Shown here one piece after another: positions 18,183 through 25,936 of a stretch of DNA of 27,310 nt. A program made the position numbers and the translations under genes. Numbering within the stretch: position 1 is the first letter of the stretch; the number at the start of each line of letters is the position of its first letter. Origin of the DNA: Xanthobacteraceae bacterium. Lineage in GTDB: Bacteria > Pseudomonadota > Alphaproteobacteria > Rhizobiales > Xanthobacteraceae. The notes under the pieces are model-generated. The model saw only the letters and a program-made list of their open reading frames with translations, was not told the origin of the DNA and ran no database searches. The DNA lies in the NCBI GenBank assembly GCA_030043175.1, contig JASHYD010000014.1:1-27310 (forward strand). The letters are read 5' to 3'.

Positions 18183-19072
18183 TAGAGCACCTTCACTTCC
18201 CACCGCTCGGTGGTCTTGCTCTCCAGCGTGCCGACGATCAGCCGCTCGGTGATGTAGCCGACGATGCTGACGAGGATCATCGCCATCATCAGGTCGTTCG
18301 CGCGCAACTGGTAGCGCGACTCCATCAACACCGAGCCGATGCCCGACTGCGAGGCGAGCATTTCGCCGGCGACGATCATGCGCCACGCGCCGCCGAGCGC
18401 GATGCGCATGCCGGTGATGATGTAGGGGATCGAGGCCGGCAGGATGACACGCCGCAGAAGCGTCAGCCTCTTCGCGCCGAAGCAGCGCGCGGCATCGATC
18501 AAAATCGGGTTGATGTTGCGGGCGCCGGCCTCGGTGTTGAAGTAGAGCGGAAAGAATTCGGCGATGAAGACCACGAAAATCACCGCCGCATTGCCGAGCC
18601 CGAACCACAGGATCGCGAGCGGGATCCAAGCGATGCCGGGGATCGGGTAGAGCAGGCGGATGACCGGGTCGACGTATTCGCGCGCGGTCCGAAAGCGCCC
18701 GACGAACAGGCCGAGCGGAATTGCGAACGCGGCCGCGACGGCGAAGCCCGAGATTGCTCGCGCGAAGCTCGCCGCTAGGTGCTCGTAGATGTTCGGGCCG
18801 TAGAGCCAGCGCTCGGTGGAAAGGGTCAGCGTGTCGACGATGGTGCGCGTGACCGCGAGCGGCGGCGGCAGGATGAGCTGCAGGTCGTAGGCGACCGACA
18901 TCACCTGCCAGACCGCGAGTAGCACCGCGATGCCGGTTGCGCCGCGCACGATCCTGCGGCGCCGCTCGCGTCGCCGGCGCGCGAGGCCGTAGGCGCCGAG
19001 CATTTCGCCGACGCCGGCTGCGGTCACCTCAGGGATGACCGCCTCTTCGGACGATGGAGCGCGCGCGTCCAT
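18182..19072 (-). CDS. ABC transporter permease (nitrate/sulfonate/taurine type)
   Basis: The protein is 296 aa from the ATG at 19072, which overlaps the binding-protein stop (TAATG). An open frame continues to 19570 but duplicates the binding-protein gene in another frame. It has about six membrane segments (the first near IVRGATGIAVLLAVWQVM). The cytoplasmic EAA loop (EAGARNINPILIDAARCFGA, then LRRVILPASIPYIITGMRIA) that docks on the ATPase is clear, as in SsuC/TauC/NrtB. It acts in the inner membrane with the ATPase at 20091 and binding protein at 19072. The substrate is presumably the carboxylate degraded by the surrounding enzymes, although the family is best known for sulfonates and nitrate. 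Confidence 0.92.
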   Translation of the reverse strand: MDARAPSSEEAVIPEVTAAGVGEMLGAYGLARRRRERRRRIVRGATGIAVLLAVWQVMSVAYDLQLILPPPLAVTRTIVDTLTLSTERWLYGPNIYEHLAASFARAISGFAVAAAFAIPLGLFVGRFRTAREYVDPVIRLLYPIPGIAWIPLAILWFGLGNAAVIFVVFIAEFFPLYFNTEAGARNINPILIDAARCFGAKRLTLLRRVILPASIPYIITGMRIALGGAWRMIVAGEMLASQSGIGSVLMESRYQLRANDLMMAMILVSIVGYITERLIVGTLESKTTERWEVKVL

Positions 19073-20079
19073 TAGGCCGAAAGCGGTTGCAGGCTCAGGT
19101 CGAACACGTCGGGGAACGGCTTGAGCTTGGGCGAGAGCTCGCCGCGTTCGACCATCGCCTTGCCGATGAAATCCCACCACTTCTGCGCCTGGGCCTGGGT
19201 GAGGCGGGTGGTCGGATTCATGCGCTCCTGCGCTTCCTTCACGATCTTCTCGTCCTGGCCGCTCCATTCGGCGATCAGCGGGACCATCATCTGCGGCGCT
19301 TTGGCGTACGCTTCGTTGGCGTCGAAGATGGCGCGCATGAATCGCCGCGCGAGCTCGTTCTTCTTCTCGATGACTTCGCGGCGGGATGCCATGAGGGTCG
19401 CGGGCGGTGGGTCGGCGCCCATGTCGCCGCGTGCTGCTTGCATGAAAACGTGGCCGGCCTTGTTGACGGTGGCAAGCGTCGGGGTCGGCTCGGAATGCAG
19501 GAAGCCGTCGATCTGCCCGGTCAGCAGCGCCGGCATCATGTTGGCGGCCTCGATGCCCATGAAGCGCCATGGGATCGCCTTGAGGTCGATCTTCTTTTCG
19601 GTCAGGAGATAACCGCGGAAGAACGCGAGGTGCACCGAGGAGAGAGAGGAGACCGCGATGCGCAGCGGCTGGCGCAGCACCTCATCAATGGCCTTTGGCT
19701 GCAGCTTGTTGGACAGCACCAGGCTGGTGTGGCCGGGGTTGGCGCCGCTCACGACCGCAAGCGGCGCCCGCCCGCCGGCCTCTATCAGCCGTGAATTGAG
19801 CCGAGGAATTTCCGGCGCCCCGCCCATGTAGAAATCGAGATTGCCGCGCCAGAGCTGTTCGACGCCCTCCACGGTCTGGCCTGACTTGAAACGGACCTCG
19901 ACCACGTTGAGCTTGTTGCGCTCATAGCAGCCGGTGCGTTTGGCGATCTCGTGGATAACCGTCGTGAGGTTAGGATGGAGCACGCCGAAACGCACCGTAT
20001 CCGCCTCGGCGGCGCGCAGGACGCACGGGCTCGCAATGGCGGCCGTGGCGGTTACGATCAGGCGCCGGCGGTCGATCAT
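19072..20079 (-). CDS. ABC transporter substrate-binding protein (SsuA/TauA/NMT1 type)
   Basis: The protein is 335 aa. The ATG at 20079 follows a strong GGAG site; the longer frame to 20196 would enter the ATPase gene. The N-terminus is an export signal (DRRRLIV, then TATAAIASPCV, cleavage probably near LRAAEA), with a twin-arginine-like start. The body has the NMT1/SsuA layout: VRFGVLHPN strand, E-V-R-F-K-S-G-Q after the first helix, GNLDFYMGGAPEIP, and a later GQIDGFLHSEPTPTLA block. It should bind the imported substrate in the periplasm. Twelve bases separate it from the upstream ATPase gene. No predicted ligand can be read from the sequence. Confidence 0.9.
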   Translation of the reverse strand: MIDRRRLIVTATAAIASPCVLRAAEADTVRFGVLHPNLTTVIHEIAKRTGCYERNKLNVVEVRFKSGQTVEGVEQLWRGNLDFYMGGAPEIPRLNSRLIEAGGRAPLAVVSGANPGHTSLVLSNKLQPKAIDEVLRQPLRIAVSSLSSVHLAFFRGYLLTEKKIDLKAIPWRFMGIEAANMMPALLTGQIDGFLHSEPTPTLATVNKAGHVFMQAARGDMGADPPPATLMASRREVIEKKNELARRFMRAIFDANEAYAKAPQMMVPLIAEWSGQDEKIVKEAQERMNPTTRLTQAQAQKWWDFIGKAMVERGELSPKLKPFPDVFDLSLQPLSA

Positions 20080-20090
20080 GGCCTTCTCCT

Positions 20091-20897
20091 TCAGCGGCCG
20101 CTGAGCCGCTGCATGATTGCCGTGAGTTCGAGGCGCAACGCATTGGCCTGCGGCGAATTGCGATCGCGCGGTCGCGCCAGATCGAGAGTGACGCATTCGC
20201 TGACACGGCCTGGCGACGGCGTCATGATGGCGATGCGGTCGGCGAGATACACCGCCTCGTCGATGTCATGGGTCACGTAGATGACGGTGCGCGGCTCGGC
20301 GAGCCATGCATCGACGAGATAGCGCTGCAATGCCATCCGGTTGACCGCGTCGATCGCCGAGAACGGCTCGTCCATCAGCAGTACCGAAGCGCCGGTGAGC
20401 GCCCACGCGCGGGCGACGGCCACGCGATGCCGCATGCCGCCGGACAGTTGGTAGGGATATAGGCTCGTCGCCTTTTCGAGTCCGACGATGCGCAGGACTT
20501 GCGCGGCGCGCTCCGCGACCGCGTGCTTCGGCATGCCGCTCATCTCGAGCCCGAAGGCGACGTTGCGCAGCACGGTCAGCCACGGAAACAACGCCGGCTC
20601 CTGGAACACCACGCCGCGGTCGGGGCCGGGCTCCTCGATCCGCTTGCCGTTCAGCCGCACCTCGCCGGCAATCGGCTTCATCAATCCGGCGACGATCCGC
20701 AGGAAGGAGCTCTTGCCGCATCCGGAAGGGCCGAGCACGCACAGGAATTCGTTGCGCGGGATCGCGATTTCGAAATCCTCAAGTGCGCGCGCCCAACCGT
20801 TCTGCCCCTCATAGGCGTGGCTGACGCCGCGCGCCTCGATGACGAAGTCCGACGATGGCGCTATCCTTGGCGCGGTCGCGGCCGTAGTCGCAAGCAC
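20091..20897 (-). CDS. ABC transporter ATP-binding protein (SsuB/TauB type)
   Basis: The protein is 268 aa. The GTG at 20897 has GAGG 8 bases upstream. All ATPase motifs are intact: Walker A GPSGCGKS (56-63), Q-loop Gln99, signature LSGGM (151-155), Walker B VLLMDEP (172-178) and the switch His210. The EPALFPW sequence after the Q-loop is typical of nitrate/sulfonate/taurine importers. It is the first gene of the leftward five-gene operon and faces the lyase gene across a short divergent promoter region. Confidence 0.93.
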   Translation of the reverse strand: MLATTAATAPRIAPSSDFVIEARGVSHAYEGQNGWARALEDFEIAIPRNEFLCVLGPSGCGKSSFLRIVAGLMKPIAGEVRLNGKRIEEPGPDRGVVFQEPALFPWLTVLRNVAFGLEMSGMPKHAVAERAAQVLRIVGLEKATSLYPYQLSGGMRHRVAVARAWALTGASVLLMDEPFSAIDAVNRMALQRYLVDAWLAEPRTVIYVTHDIDEAVYLADRIAIMTPSPGRVSECVTLDLARPRDRNSPQANALRLELTAIMQRLSGR

Positions 20898-20914
20898 GTG
20901 ATTACCTCGATTTA

Positions 20915-20929
20915 TTCCATCACGTGGAA
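20915..20929. promoter_or_regulatory. Operator-like inverted repeat in the divergent promoter region
   Basis: TTCCA-TCACG-TGGAA lies between the leftward transporter operon (GTG at 20897) and the rightward lyase gene (ATG at 21020). It matches the repeat at 14835-14849: both read TTCCATCNCNTGGAA. It ends up 18 bases from the ATPase start, so a bound protein should block that promoter. Confidence 0.6.
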
Positions 20930-21019
20930 CGTTATTTCATTGTCAAGCCACCGTAGTTCGTGTTGATTGGAGCGGTCAAGTGCGGCGGCCCGGGACCAAT
21001 TCGCACAAGCGCGCCAGGC

Positions 21020-21952
21020 ATGAACGTCAATCCTTCATCGAACATCGAGCGGCCGACCACGCGGCTGCGCCGCCTCATCAACCGCAACGACCGCGTGCTT
21101 GTGGTGCTGCATCCACCGAGCGCGACGCTTGCGCGGATCATGGAGCAAGCTGGCTGCGAGGTTGGCTTCATTGGCACCGGAGGCGTCTGCGGCGCATATA
21201 CGGGGCTCGCCGACGTCGGCATGCTTACCATGATGGAGTGCGTGCAGATCGCCGGCTGGATCGCCCAGTCGGTGAACTTCCCGGTGATCATGGACGGCGA
21301 CACCGGCCATGGCGGCATCATGGCAGTCCGGCGCATGGTGCGCGAGTGCCTCCGCGCCGGCATCGCCGGCGTGCGGATCGACGATCAACCGATCGAGGCC
21401 AAGCGCCGCACCCAGAGCGCAGGCGTCACCGTCGTACCGCTCGAGCAGGCGGTCGCGCGCTACCGCGCCGCGGTCGACATGCGCAACGAACTCGACTCCG
21501 ACTTCATCATCATGGCTCAGTGCTACGCACGCGACGCGGAGAACTCCGGCCTCGACGACGCGATCGCGCGCCTCAAGGCCTATAAGGAACAGGGTGGAGT
21601 CGATTGGGTGCAACTTGAGTCGCCGCATTCGGCCGAGGAGATCGCCCGCGCCCGCGCCGCGGTTACGGGACCGTTCTCCTTCATGAAGGGCAAGCTGCCG
21701 CGCTATCTGTCGCTCGAAGAGCACCGACAACTTGGCGTTCATATCGCCTGGCTACCGGGCTTCACCCATCACGTGCTGTGGGCCGCGATGTGGGACTTCA
21801 TGAACGACTTTCAGGCGCGAGGCGTCGTGGCCTTCGAGGATTTCCAGTTGCGGCGCAAGGACAAGCCCTATCCGGACCCGACCGTCGGCGCCGGGGGCGA
21901 AGACGCCGCCAAACAGCAGGCGCTGGAAACGCTCTATTTCGCGCGCGACTGA
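21020..21952 (+). CDS. PEP mutase/isocitrate lyase superfamily lyase (PrpB-like)
   Basis: From the ATG at 21020 it is 310 aa, close to PrpB and 2,3-dimethylmalate lyase; a GTG at 20960 would add 20 poor-looking residues. The metal-binding block MDGDTGHGG (91-99) and the following RIDDQPIEAKRR (119-130) match the superfamily pattern D-x-D-T-G-x-G and EDQ-x-P-K-R. The usual catalytic KRCGH is replaced by KRRTQS (128-133), so the cysteine of isocitrate and methylisocitrate lyases is absent. The enzyme probably cleaves or hydrolyses a C-C bond of a hydroxy- or keto-acid, but the exact reaction is open. It starts a rightward unit whose next two genes are broken. Confidence 0.85.
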   Translation: MNVNPSSNIERPTTRLRRLINRNDRVLVVLHPPSATLARIMEQAGCEVGFIGTGGVCGAYTGLADVGMLTMMECVQIAGWIAQSVNFPVIMDGDTGHGGIMAVRRMVRECLRAGIAGVRIDDQPIEAKRRTQSAGVTVVPLEQAVARYRAAVDMRNELDSDFIIMAQCYARDAENSGLDDAIARLKAYKEQGGVDWVQLESPHSAEEIARARAAVTGPFSFMKGKLPRYLSLEEHRQLGVHIAWLPGFTHHVLWAAMWDFMNDFQARGVVAFEDFQLRRKDKPYPDPTVGAGGEDAAKQQALETLYFARD

Positions 21953-21953
21953 C

Positions 21954-22231
21954 ATGCGCATCGAGCGGATCGAGATACGCGTCACCGACCTCAAGACCCG
22001 TCTGCAGCGCCCAGCGCTCAACCGGTCCCACGATAACGGCGCGCCGAGCGCGCTCGTCGGCAAGCCGGTGCTAGCGAAGCTGTTGCCGAAGGCGTCGTGG
22101 GCTTGGTATCGCAGTCCGATTTTGTCGTGAAGGACGGCCACGTCGCGCCACCAAGCGGACCAGGGCTCGGGATCACGGTCGACGAAACCGCCCTCGACTC
22201 TTTGACCCTTCTCAATAAGGCGGTCCAATAG
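21954..22231 (+). pseudogene. Enolase-superfamily (mandelate racemase/muconate lactonising type) remnant
   Basis: An ATG one base after the lyase stop starts MRIERIEIRVTDLKTRLQR, then GAPSALVGKPVLAKL, which matches the N-terminus of enolase-superfamily acid-sugar dehydratases and racemases. The frame then runs to a TGA at 22130. Shifted by one base, the sequence continues FVVKDGHVAPPSGPGLGITV and ends at a TAG at 22231, which is the usual C-terminal end of the same family. The whole catalytic barrel between, about 270 residues with all metal ligands, is gone. So it is an internal deletion with a frameshift, and no function remains. Confidence 0.75.
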
Positions 22232-22241
22232 GGCCGGCACG

Positions 22242-23626
22242 ATGGACACGAAGCCTGATGGTGCCCTCGTCACGTCGCAGCTCGGTCAATGGATTTCCGA
22301 GCTCACGATCTCTTCCATCCCGGGCGACATCCTCTCTCACCTCAAGCTCTGCCTGCTTGACTCGATCGGATGCGGGTTGTTCGGCGCGATCCAGCCCTGC
22401 GGCAGGATTGCGGGCGATGTCGCGGCGACTTTCAGCCCTGACGGCATCGCATCGCTGTTCGCGCGAGTCGAAAAGGCCAGCCCTGCAGATGCCGCGCTCG
22501 CCAACCGTACGGCCATTCACGGCTTCGAGATCGATGATGCGCACATAACCTCGTCGCTGCATCCCGGTGCCGTCACGCTGCCGGCAAGCCTGGCAGTCGC
22601 CGAGGCGCGACAAGGACCTGGCGCCGACCTCCTCACCGCGCTTGCTACGGGCTATGAGGTCGGGCTGCGGGTCGGCATCTGCGCCGGGGTTTCGCATTCG
22701 ACCAGCGGCTATCATGTCACCGGCACGGCAGGTGCGCTCGGTGCCACAGCTGCGGCAGCGCGCCTGCTGAAGCTTCCGCCCCTGCATGCAGCCATGCACT
22801 CGGGCTCGGCGCGACTCAGGCCGCGGGCCTTTACGCGACACGCACCGACGGCATGGCCAAGCGCTTCCATGCGGGTCGCGCCTCACAGAGGGGCGTGGTC
22901 GCCGGCTATCTCGCCGAGCGCGGGTTTACCGGGAGCCTCGATGCCCTCGAAGCGCCGTTCGGCGGGTTCATGAGCACGCTGCGCGGTCAGCCCGATCCAA
23001 CAACGATGCTGGCGGATCTCGGCAAGCGGTGGGAGACGGCCCGCGTCGGCCCCAAGGCCTATGCGGCCTGCGCGAGCGCTCATACCACCATCGACGGCAT
23101 TCTCGAATTGCGCCGCCGCGGGCTTTCGCCTGACGATCTTGACCATCTGACCGTGCGGGTGAGCCGGAAAGGGCCACCTCAACATCGGATGGCCCTACCA
23201 GGGCGGCGACGTCATCGCCGCCCAGATGAACGGCTCCTATGCGGCGGCCGTGACGTTGCTCGACGGCGCAGCCTTCATCGACCAATACAACGAGGCACGG
23301 CTCGCTGATCCGCAGATTCTCGCGCTGATATCGCGGATTGACTTCCGGCACGATCCCGAGCTCGACCGCGGCGGCGCTGCTATGCGTCACGCCGTGCTGA
23401 TCGACGCGGTGCTGAAGGACGGCTGCAGATGTCGACAACGGTCGAGCAGCGACGCGGCTCGGTCGATTATCCGCTGTCGCGCGATGAGGTCAAAACGAAG
23501 TTCGCCCGTACGGCCGCAGTTGTACTACCCCCGTCAGCGATCGACGAACTCGTTGAGCTGGTCGAAAAGATCGATCGGCAGGCGGATCTCAGCCGATTGG
23601 CAGCATTGGTCACGACCGCGACGTAG
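22242..23626 (+). pseudogene. MmgE/PrpD family gene with three frameshifts
   Basis: The four pieces join to about 460 residues, the normal size of the family (2-methylcitrate dehydratase, cis-aconitate decarboxylase and relatives). Frame 1 runs from ATG 22242 to about 22800 (HGFEIDDAH and SGYHVTGTAGALGATAAAAR are family blocks). The second frame continues with LGLGATQAAGLYATRTDGMAKRF to about 23172, the third with NIGWPYQGGDVIAAQMNGSY to about 23425, and the fourth with STTVEQRRGSVDYPLSRDEV to the TAA-independent end at 23626. Each break is a small indel. Either the gene is decaying, which the neighbouring remnants support, or the assembly has indel errors here. If intact, it would dehydrate or decarboxylate a tricarboxylate in the same pathway. 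Confidence 0.8.
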
Positions 23627-23639
23627 CGGTTGGCGGAAC

Positions 23640-24118
23640 TTCGCGCCTCGATGCGATGGCCGAGCCTCGTGGACGCATGCGCGGCACCCTCCAGCAGCAG
23701 GTCGGGCGTGAGACCGTCGATCACCGCGACGGTCCGTCCGGAAACTCCTTGATTGGCACGCGCCACCACCGGCGAATAGCTCGCCCTTGCTTTCGGCGAA
23801 GCCCCGCTTGCGAATGCTCCGGATTTCCCGCCACCGCGCATTGCGGCCCATGATGGTGCTTTCCTGGAGCGCGGTCAGGTCGGAGCGGCCCAGGTAGGCC
23901 TCAATCTCGTCGTCCTCCCTGCCGGCAAGCAGCACCTTGCTTGCTGCACCGACGTAAAGCGGCGCCTGGACGCCGAGGTCTGCCATACGCCGCATCGAAT
24001 TGAGCCCTTCGACAGAATCGATGTTGACGCAGAAATCACCGGAGCGAACCGAGAGGATCACGGTTTCGCTCACCTGGTTGCGTATGTCGCGCATCATCGG
24101 AATCGCGACATCATGCAC
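23640..24118 (-). pseudogene. IclR-type regulator remnant (effector-binding half only)
   Basis: From 24118 leftward the frame reads like an IclR effector-binding domain: NQVSETVILSVRSGDFCVNI, then GVQAPLYVGAASKVLLAG, then EIRSIRKRGFAESKGEL. After about 23775 it shifts frame and resumes with SGRTVAVIDGLTPDLLLEGA and STRLGHR, the family's last helix region; a stretch in between is missing. The N-terminal winged helix is absent and the DNA upstream does not encode one. The product cannot bind DNA as IclR proteins do. It may once have controlled the TTCCA-N5-TGGAA sites of this cluster. Confidence 0.7.
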
Positions 24119-24120
24119 AT

Positions 24121-24311
24121 TACTTTGTCGTCGCTGGATATCGCAAGGCGCACCAGCTCAAAGCCATGGCTATCGAGGCGATTGCCGGCGGCACCGATGC
24201 GGTTGGTCCCTCGGCCAAGCTGGCAAACTCCATCGGCCGGTCAAACGCGCTCCAAAGACCTACGCGCCGGTCGAGATCGAGGCGGTTCGCAAGCTGACAT
24301 TGCCCGGCTAA
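24121..24311 (+). pseudogene. Short decayed coding fragment, family unknown
   Basis: Plus-strand frame reads YFVVAGYRKAHQLKAMAIEA then IAGGTDAVGPSAKLANS, and after a one-base shift PVKRAPKTYAPVEIEAVRKL ending in TAA at 24311. It reads like the C-terminus of a real enzyme, broken by a frameshift and lacking its start. I cannot name the family. Confidence 0.35.
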
Positions 24312-24413
24312 AGGGCCGGCGCAAGATGCGAGCCGCAAACAGAAAGTGGCCAAAAGTTGAAACTTAGCACCCGACCGGAGTTGCAACTTTGTGGCAAAGC
24401 CGCTCTGAGAACA

Positions 24414-24460
24414 TGGCCGGGGTGAGGGGAATCGAACCCTCGTCATCAGCTTGAAAGGCC
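24414..24460 (-). other. tRNA 3'-end-like fragment, possible attachment site
   Basis: On the minus strand the segment ends with a T-arm-like GAGGGTTCGATTCCCCT, a seven-base acceptor-like strand (CACCCCG), one G and CCA at 24414. The matching 5' half of a tRNA is absent upstream and the T stem has a mismatch, so this is not a working tRNA. Such 3' fragments are typical left-overs of integration at a tRNA gene. The rest of the gene-free stretch 24312-24653 shows only a G-C palindrome at 24605-24621. Confidence 0.5.
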
Positions 24461-24653
24461 CTCGCGGCTGTTGTGATTTCAAAGCCCATTCCGACAAATG
24501 GGATCAAGAGGCCGCCCATTGGGCGCATTGTTTCCCGTGTCGGAACGCTGAACGGTGATGGTTCGTCCGACCCGCTAAGAGGAGGTCCACGCCCTGCCGG
24601 GTTGGCGGCAGCGGCTGCCGCAGATTCAATTCTGGCAACGACGCCGGTGGGAC

Positions 24654-25268
24654 CTATTCCACTTGCATGTCCTTGGGCGGCATTCGCGGCGGAAGGAGCG
24701 GCGTAAATAATACAGCGTCGCCGCCACGCGGCGCCGCGACCAGTCCTCCGCCAGTCGAAGGATCGCCACCCGACGTCTCCACGATCACCTCCGGAGTGAT
24801 GAGCTGTCGGGCGGCTTCGAGAAGGCCACCTTCACCGGTGCCGAAATCGGCGGCGCGACCGCCCTGGGGGTGCCCGGCGGCGACTTCGATCGCAGCCTTG
24901 TCAGCCTTTTCTGCAAGCGAGTCGCTGTAGGGGAGGCGGTAGGCTCTGGGGACGCCGCTTGGCCGGTTGCCTTCGTCGAGGGCTTCGACCCAGAGATAGA
25001 TCGAGCCCGGATCGCCTTCGACCGAATGCGGGTCAACGATGCGCACCTGCAGTAGCTTGAAGGTGGCGGGCAATCTGTCCACGCTCGCCCAGCCCAGCAG
25101 TCCCCGCGTCCCAAAGAAGCTCGCGGTATAGAATGCGCTCGTCACAACCACGAACAGCGCCTTGGCCGGCCAAGGCAGGCGCGCATAGACCAGGATGACG
25201 AGCAGCAGCGCGCTGACCAGCGCATAGCTAATCGACAGCGTGAGAACAACCGATTGCAGGCCGTTCAT
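24654..25268 (-). CDS. Two-TM membrane protein of unknown function
   Basis: The protein is 204 aa. Its ATG at 25268 overlaps the stop of the upstream gene in ATGA, so the two are translationally coupled. Residues 5-27 and 33-53 are hydrophobic membrane segments; the rest is soluble, with a Gly/Ser-rich C-terminal tail (about 165-190). I recognise no family. Its place as the third gene after a MotA/TolQ/ExbB-like and an ExbD-like protein suggests a partner of that proton-channel-type complex. Confidence 0.8.
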   Translation of the reverse strand: MNGLQSVVLTLSISYALVSALLLVILVYARLPWPAKALFVVVTSAFYTASFFGTRGLLGWASVDRLPATFKLLQVRIVDPHSVEGDPGSIYLWVEALDEGNRPSGVPRAYRLPYSDSLAEKADKAAIEVAAGHPQGGRAADFGTGEGGLLEAARQLITPEVIVETSGGDPSTGGGLVAAPRGGDAVLFTPLLPPRMPPKDMQVE

Positions 25269-25936
25269 CGGCGCGGCATCCTGACGCCGGTGTTTGGATC
25301 GATATCCGCGCCGTTCCTGCTGTTGTTACGGAAGGTTTCCATCAGCGATTTCTGCCGCTGCTGCACGTCGATCACCTTGCCTTCGGCGTCAAGCCAGAAA
25401 CGCAACGCGGTCTTCTCGTCGCCGGAGTGATCGACCATCAATTTATTATCGAAAATCACCTGCGCGGCCGGATTGAGTTTCTGAACCTTCACGTTCACCG
25501 GAACCGGCTGTCCGGTCTTTGCCTGGAAATGCGAGACATTGACAGTATATTCGCCGGCGACGATGCCCCGCACGGTGACGATTTCTTCTCGGACGGGCGA
25601 TGGAATCTTCTTGCCGTTGACGATGATGAAATCGTTCGCCCCGCCGCGATCGTCGCGGTCAAGCGTCAGGAATCCGGCCTCGCGATGGCGGTACCAGGCG
25701 ATGTTGCCGACGGGGTCCTGCACGAACAGATCGAGGTCGTCCGGATGATTGTCCGGCCAGTCCATCGTAATGATGAATTCGGCCTTCGAATCTATCTTGC
25801 CGTCCTTCGAGTCCGGCGAAACCATGAGGATGGCAATGAAAAACAGGAAGGCGATGACCTGCAACGCCTTGAACAGCATCACGCCGAGCGGATCGAACGA
25901 CTCCTCGCGCGGATAGAGACTAAACTCTTCCAGCAT
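25265..25936 (-). CDS. ExbD-like single-pass protein with a large periplasmic domain
   Basis: The protein is 223 aa. The ATG at 25936 lies inside the end of the channel gene (17-base overlap). A short cytoplasmic start is followed by one membrane helix (about 19-40, VMLFKALQVIAFLFFIAILM) and a periplasmic beta-rich domain containing MDWPDNHPDDLDLFVQDPVG and a later DRDDRGGAND. That Asp-rich block resembles the DUF2135/YfaP-like pattern; I cannot confirm it. By position and topology it is the stator partner (ExbD/TolR/MotB role) of the upstream channel protein. The helix itself carries no Asp, the residue that conducts protons in ExbD and MotB; the nearest is Asp16 just before it. Coupling to the proton motive force is therefore uncertain. 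Confidence 0.75.
   Translation of the reverse strand: MLEEFSLYPREESFDPLGVMLFKALQVIAFLFFIAILMVSPDSKDGKIDSKAEFIITMDWPDNHPDDLDLFVQDPVGNIAWYRHREAGFLTLDRDDRGGANDFIIVNGKKIPSPVREEIVTVRGIVAGEYTVNVSHFQAKTGQPVPVNVKVQKLNPAAQVIFDNKLMVDHSGDEKTALRFWLDAEGKVIDVQQRQKSLMETFRNNSRNGADIDPNTGVRMPRR

Noticed and set aside
18183..18629. N-terminal extension of the hydratase large subunit to 568 aa
   Set aside because: It is the permease gene read in another frame; the TAATG junction and family length fix the start at 18182.
19073..19570. N-terminal extension of the permease to 462 aa
   Set aside because: Arg/His/Pro-rich shadow of the binding-protein gene; the family length and TAATG junction support the start at 19072.
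24120..24497. 125-codon minus-strand frame
   Set aside because: Its start region is a translation of the tRNA-like T-arm, a well-known source of spurious ORFs.
24605..24621. GCGGCAGC-G-GCTGCCGC palindrome as terminator of the membrane operon
   Set aside because: Loop too short and no T-run on the minus strand; not called as a terminator.
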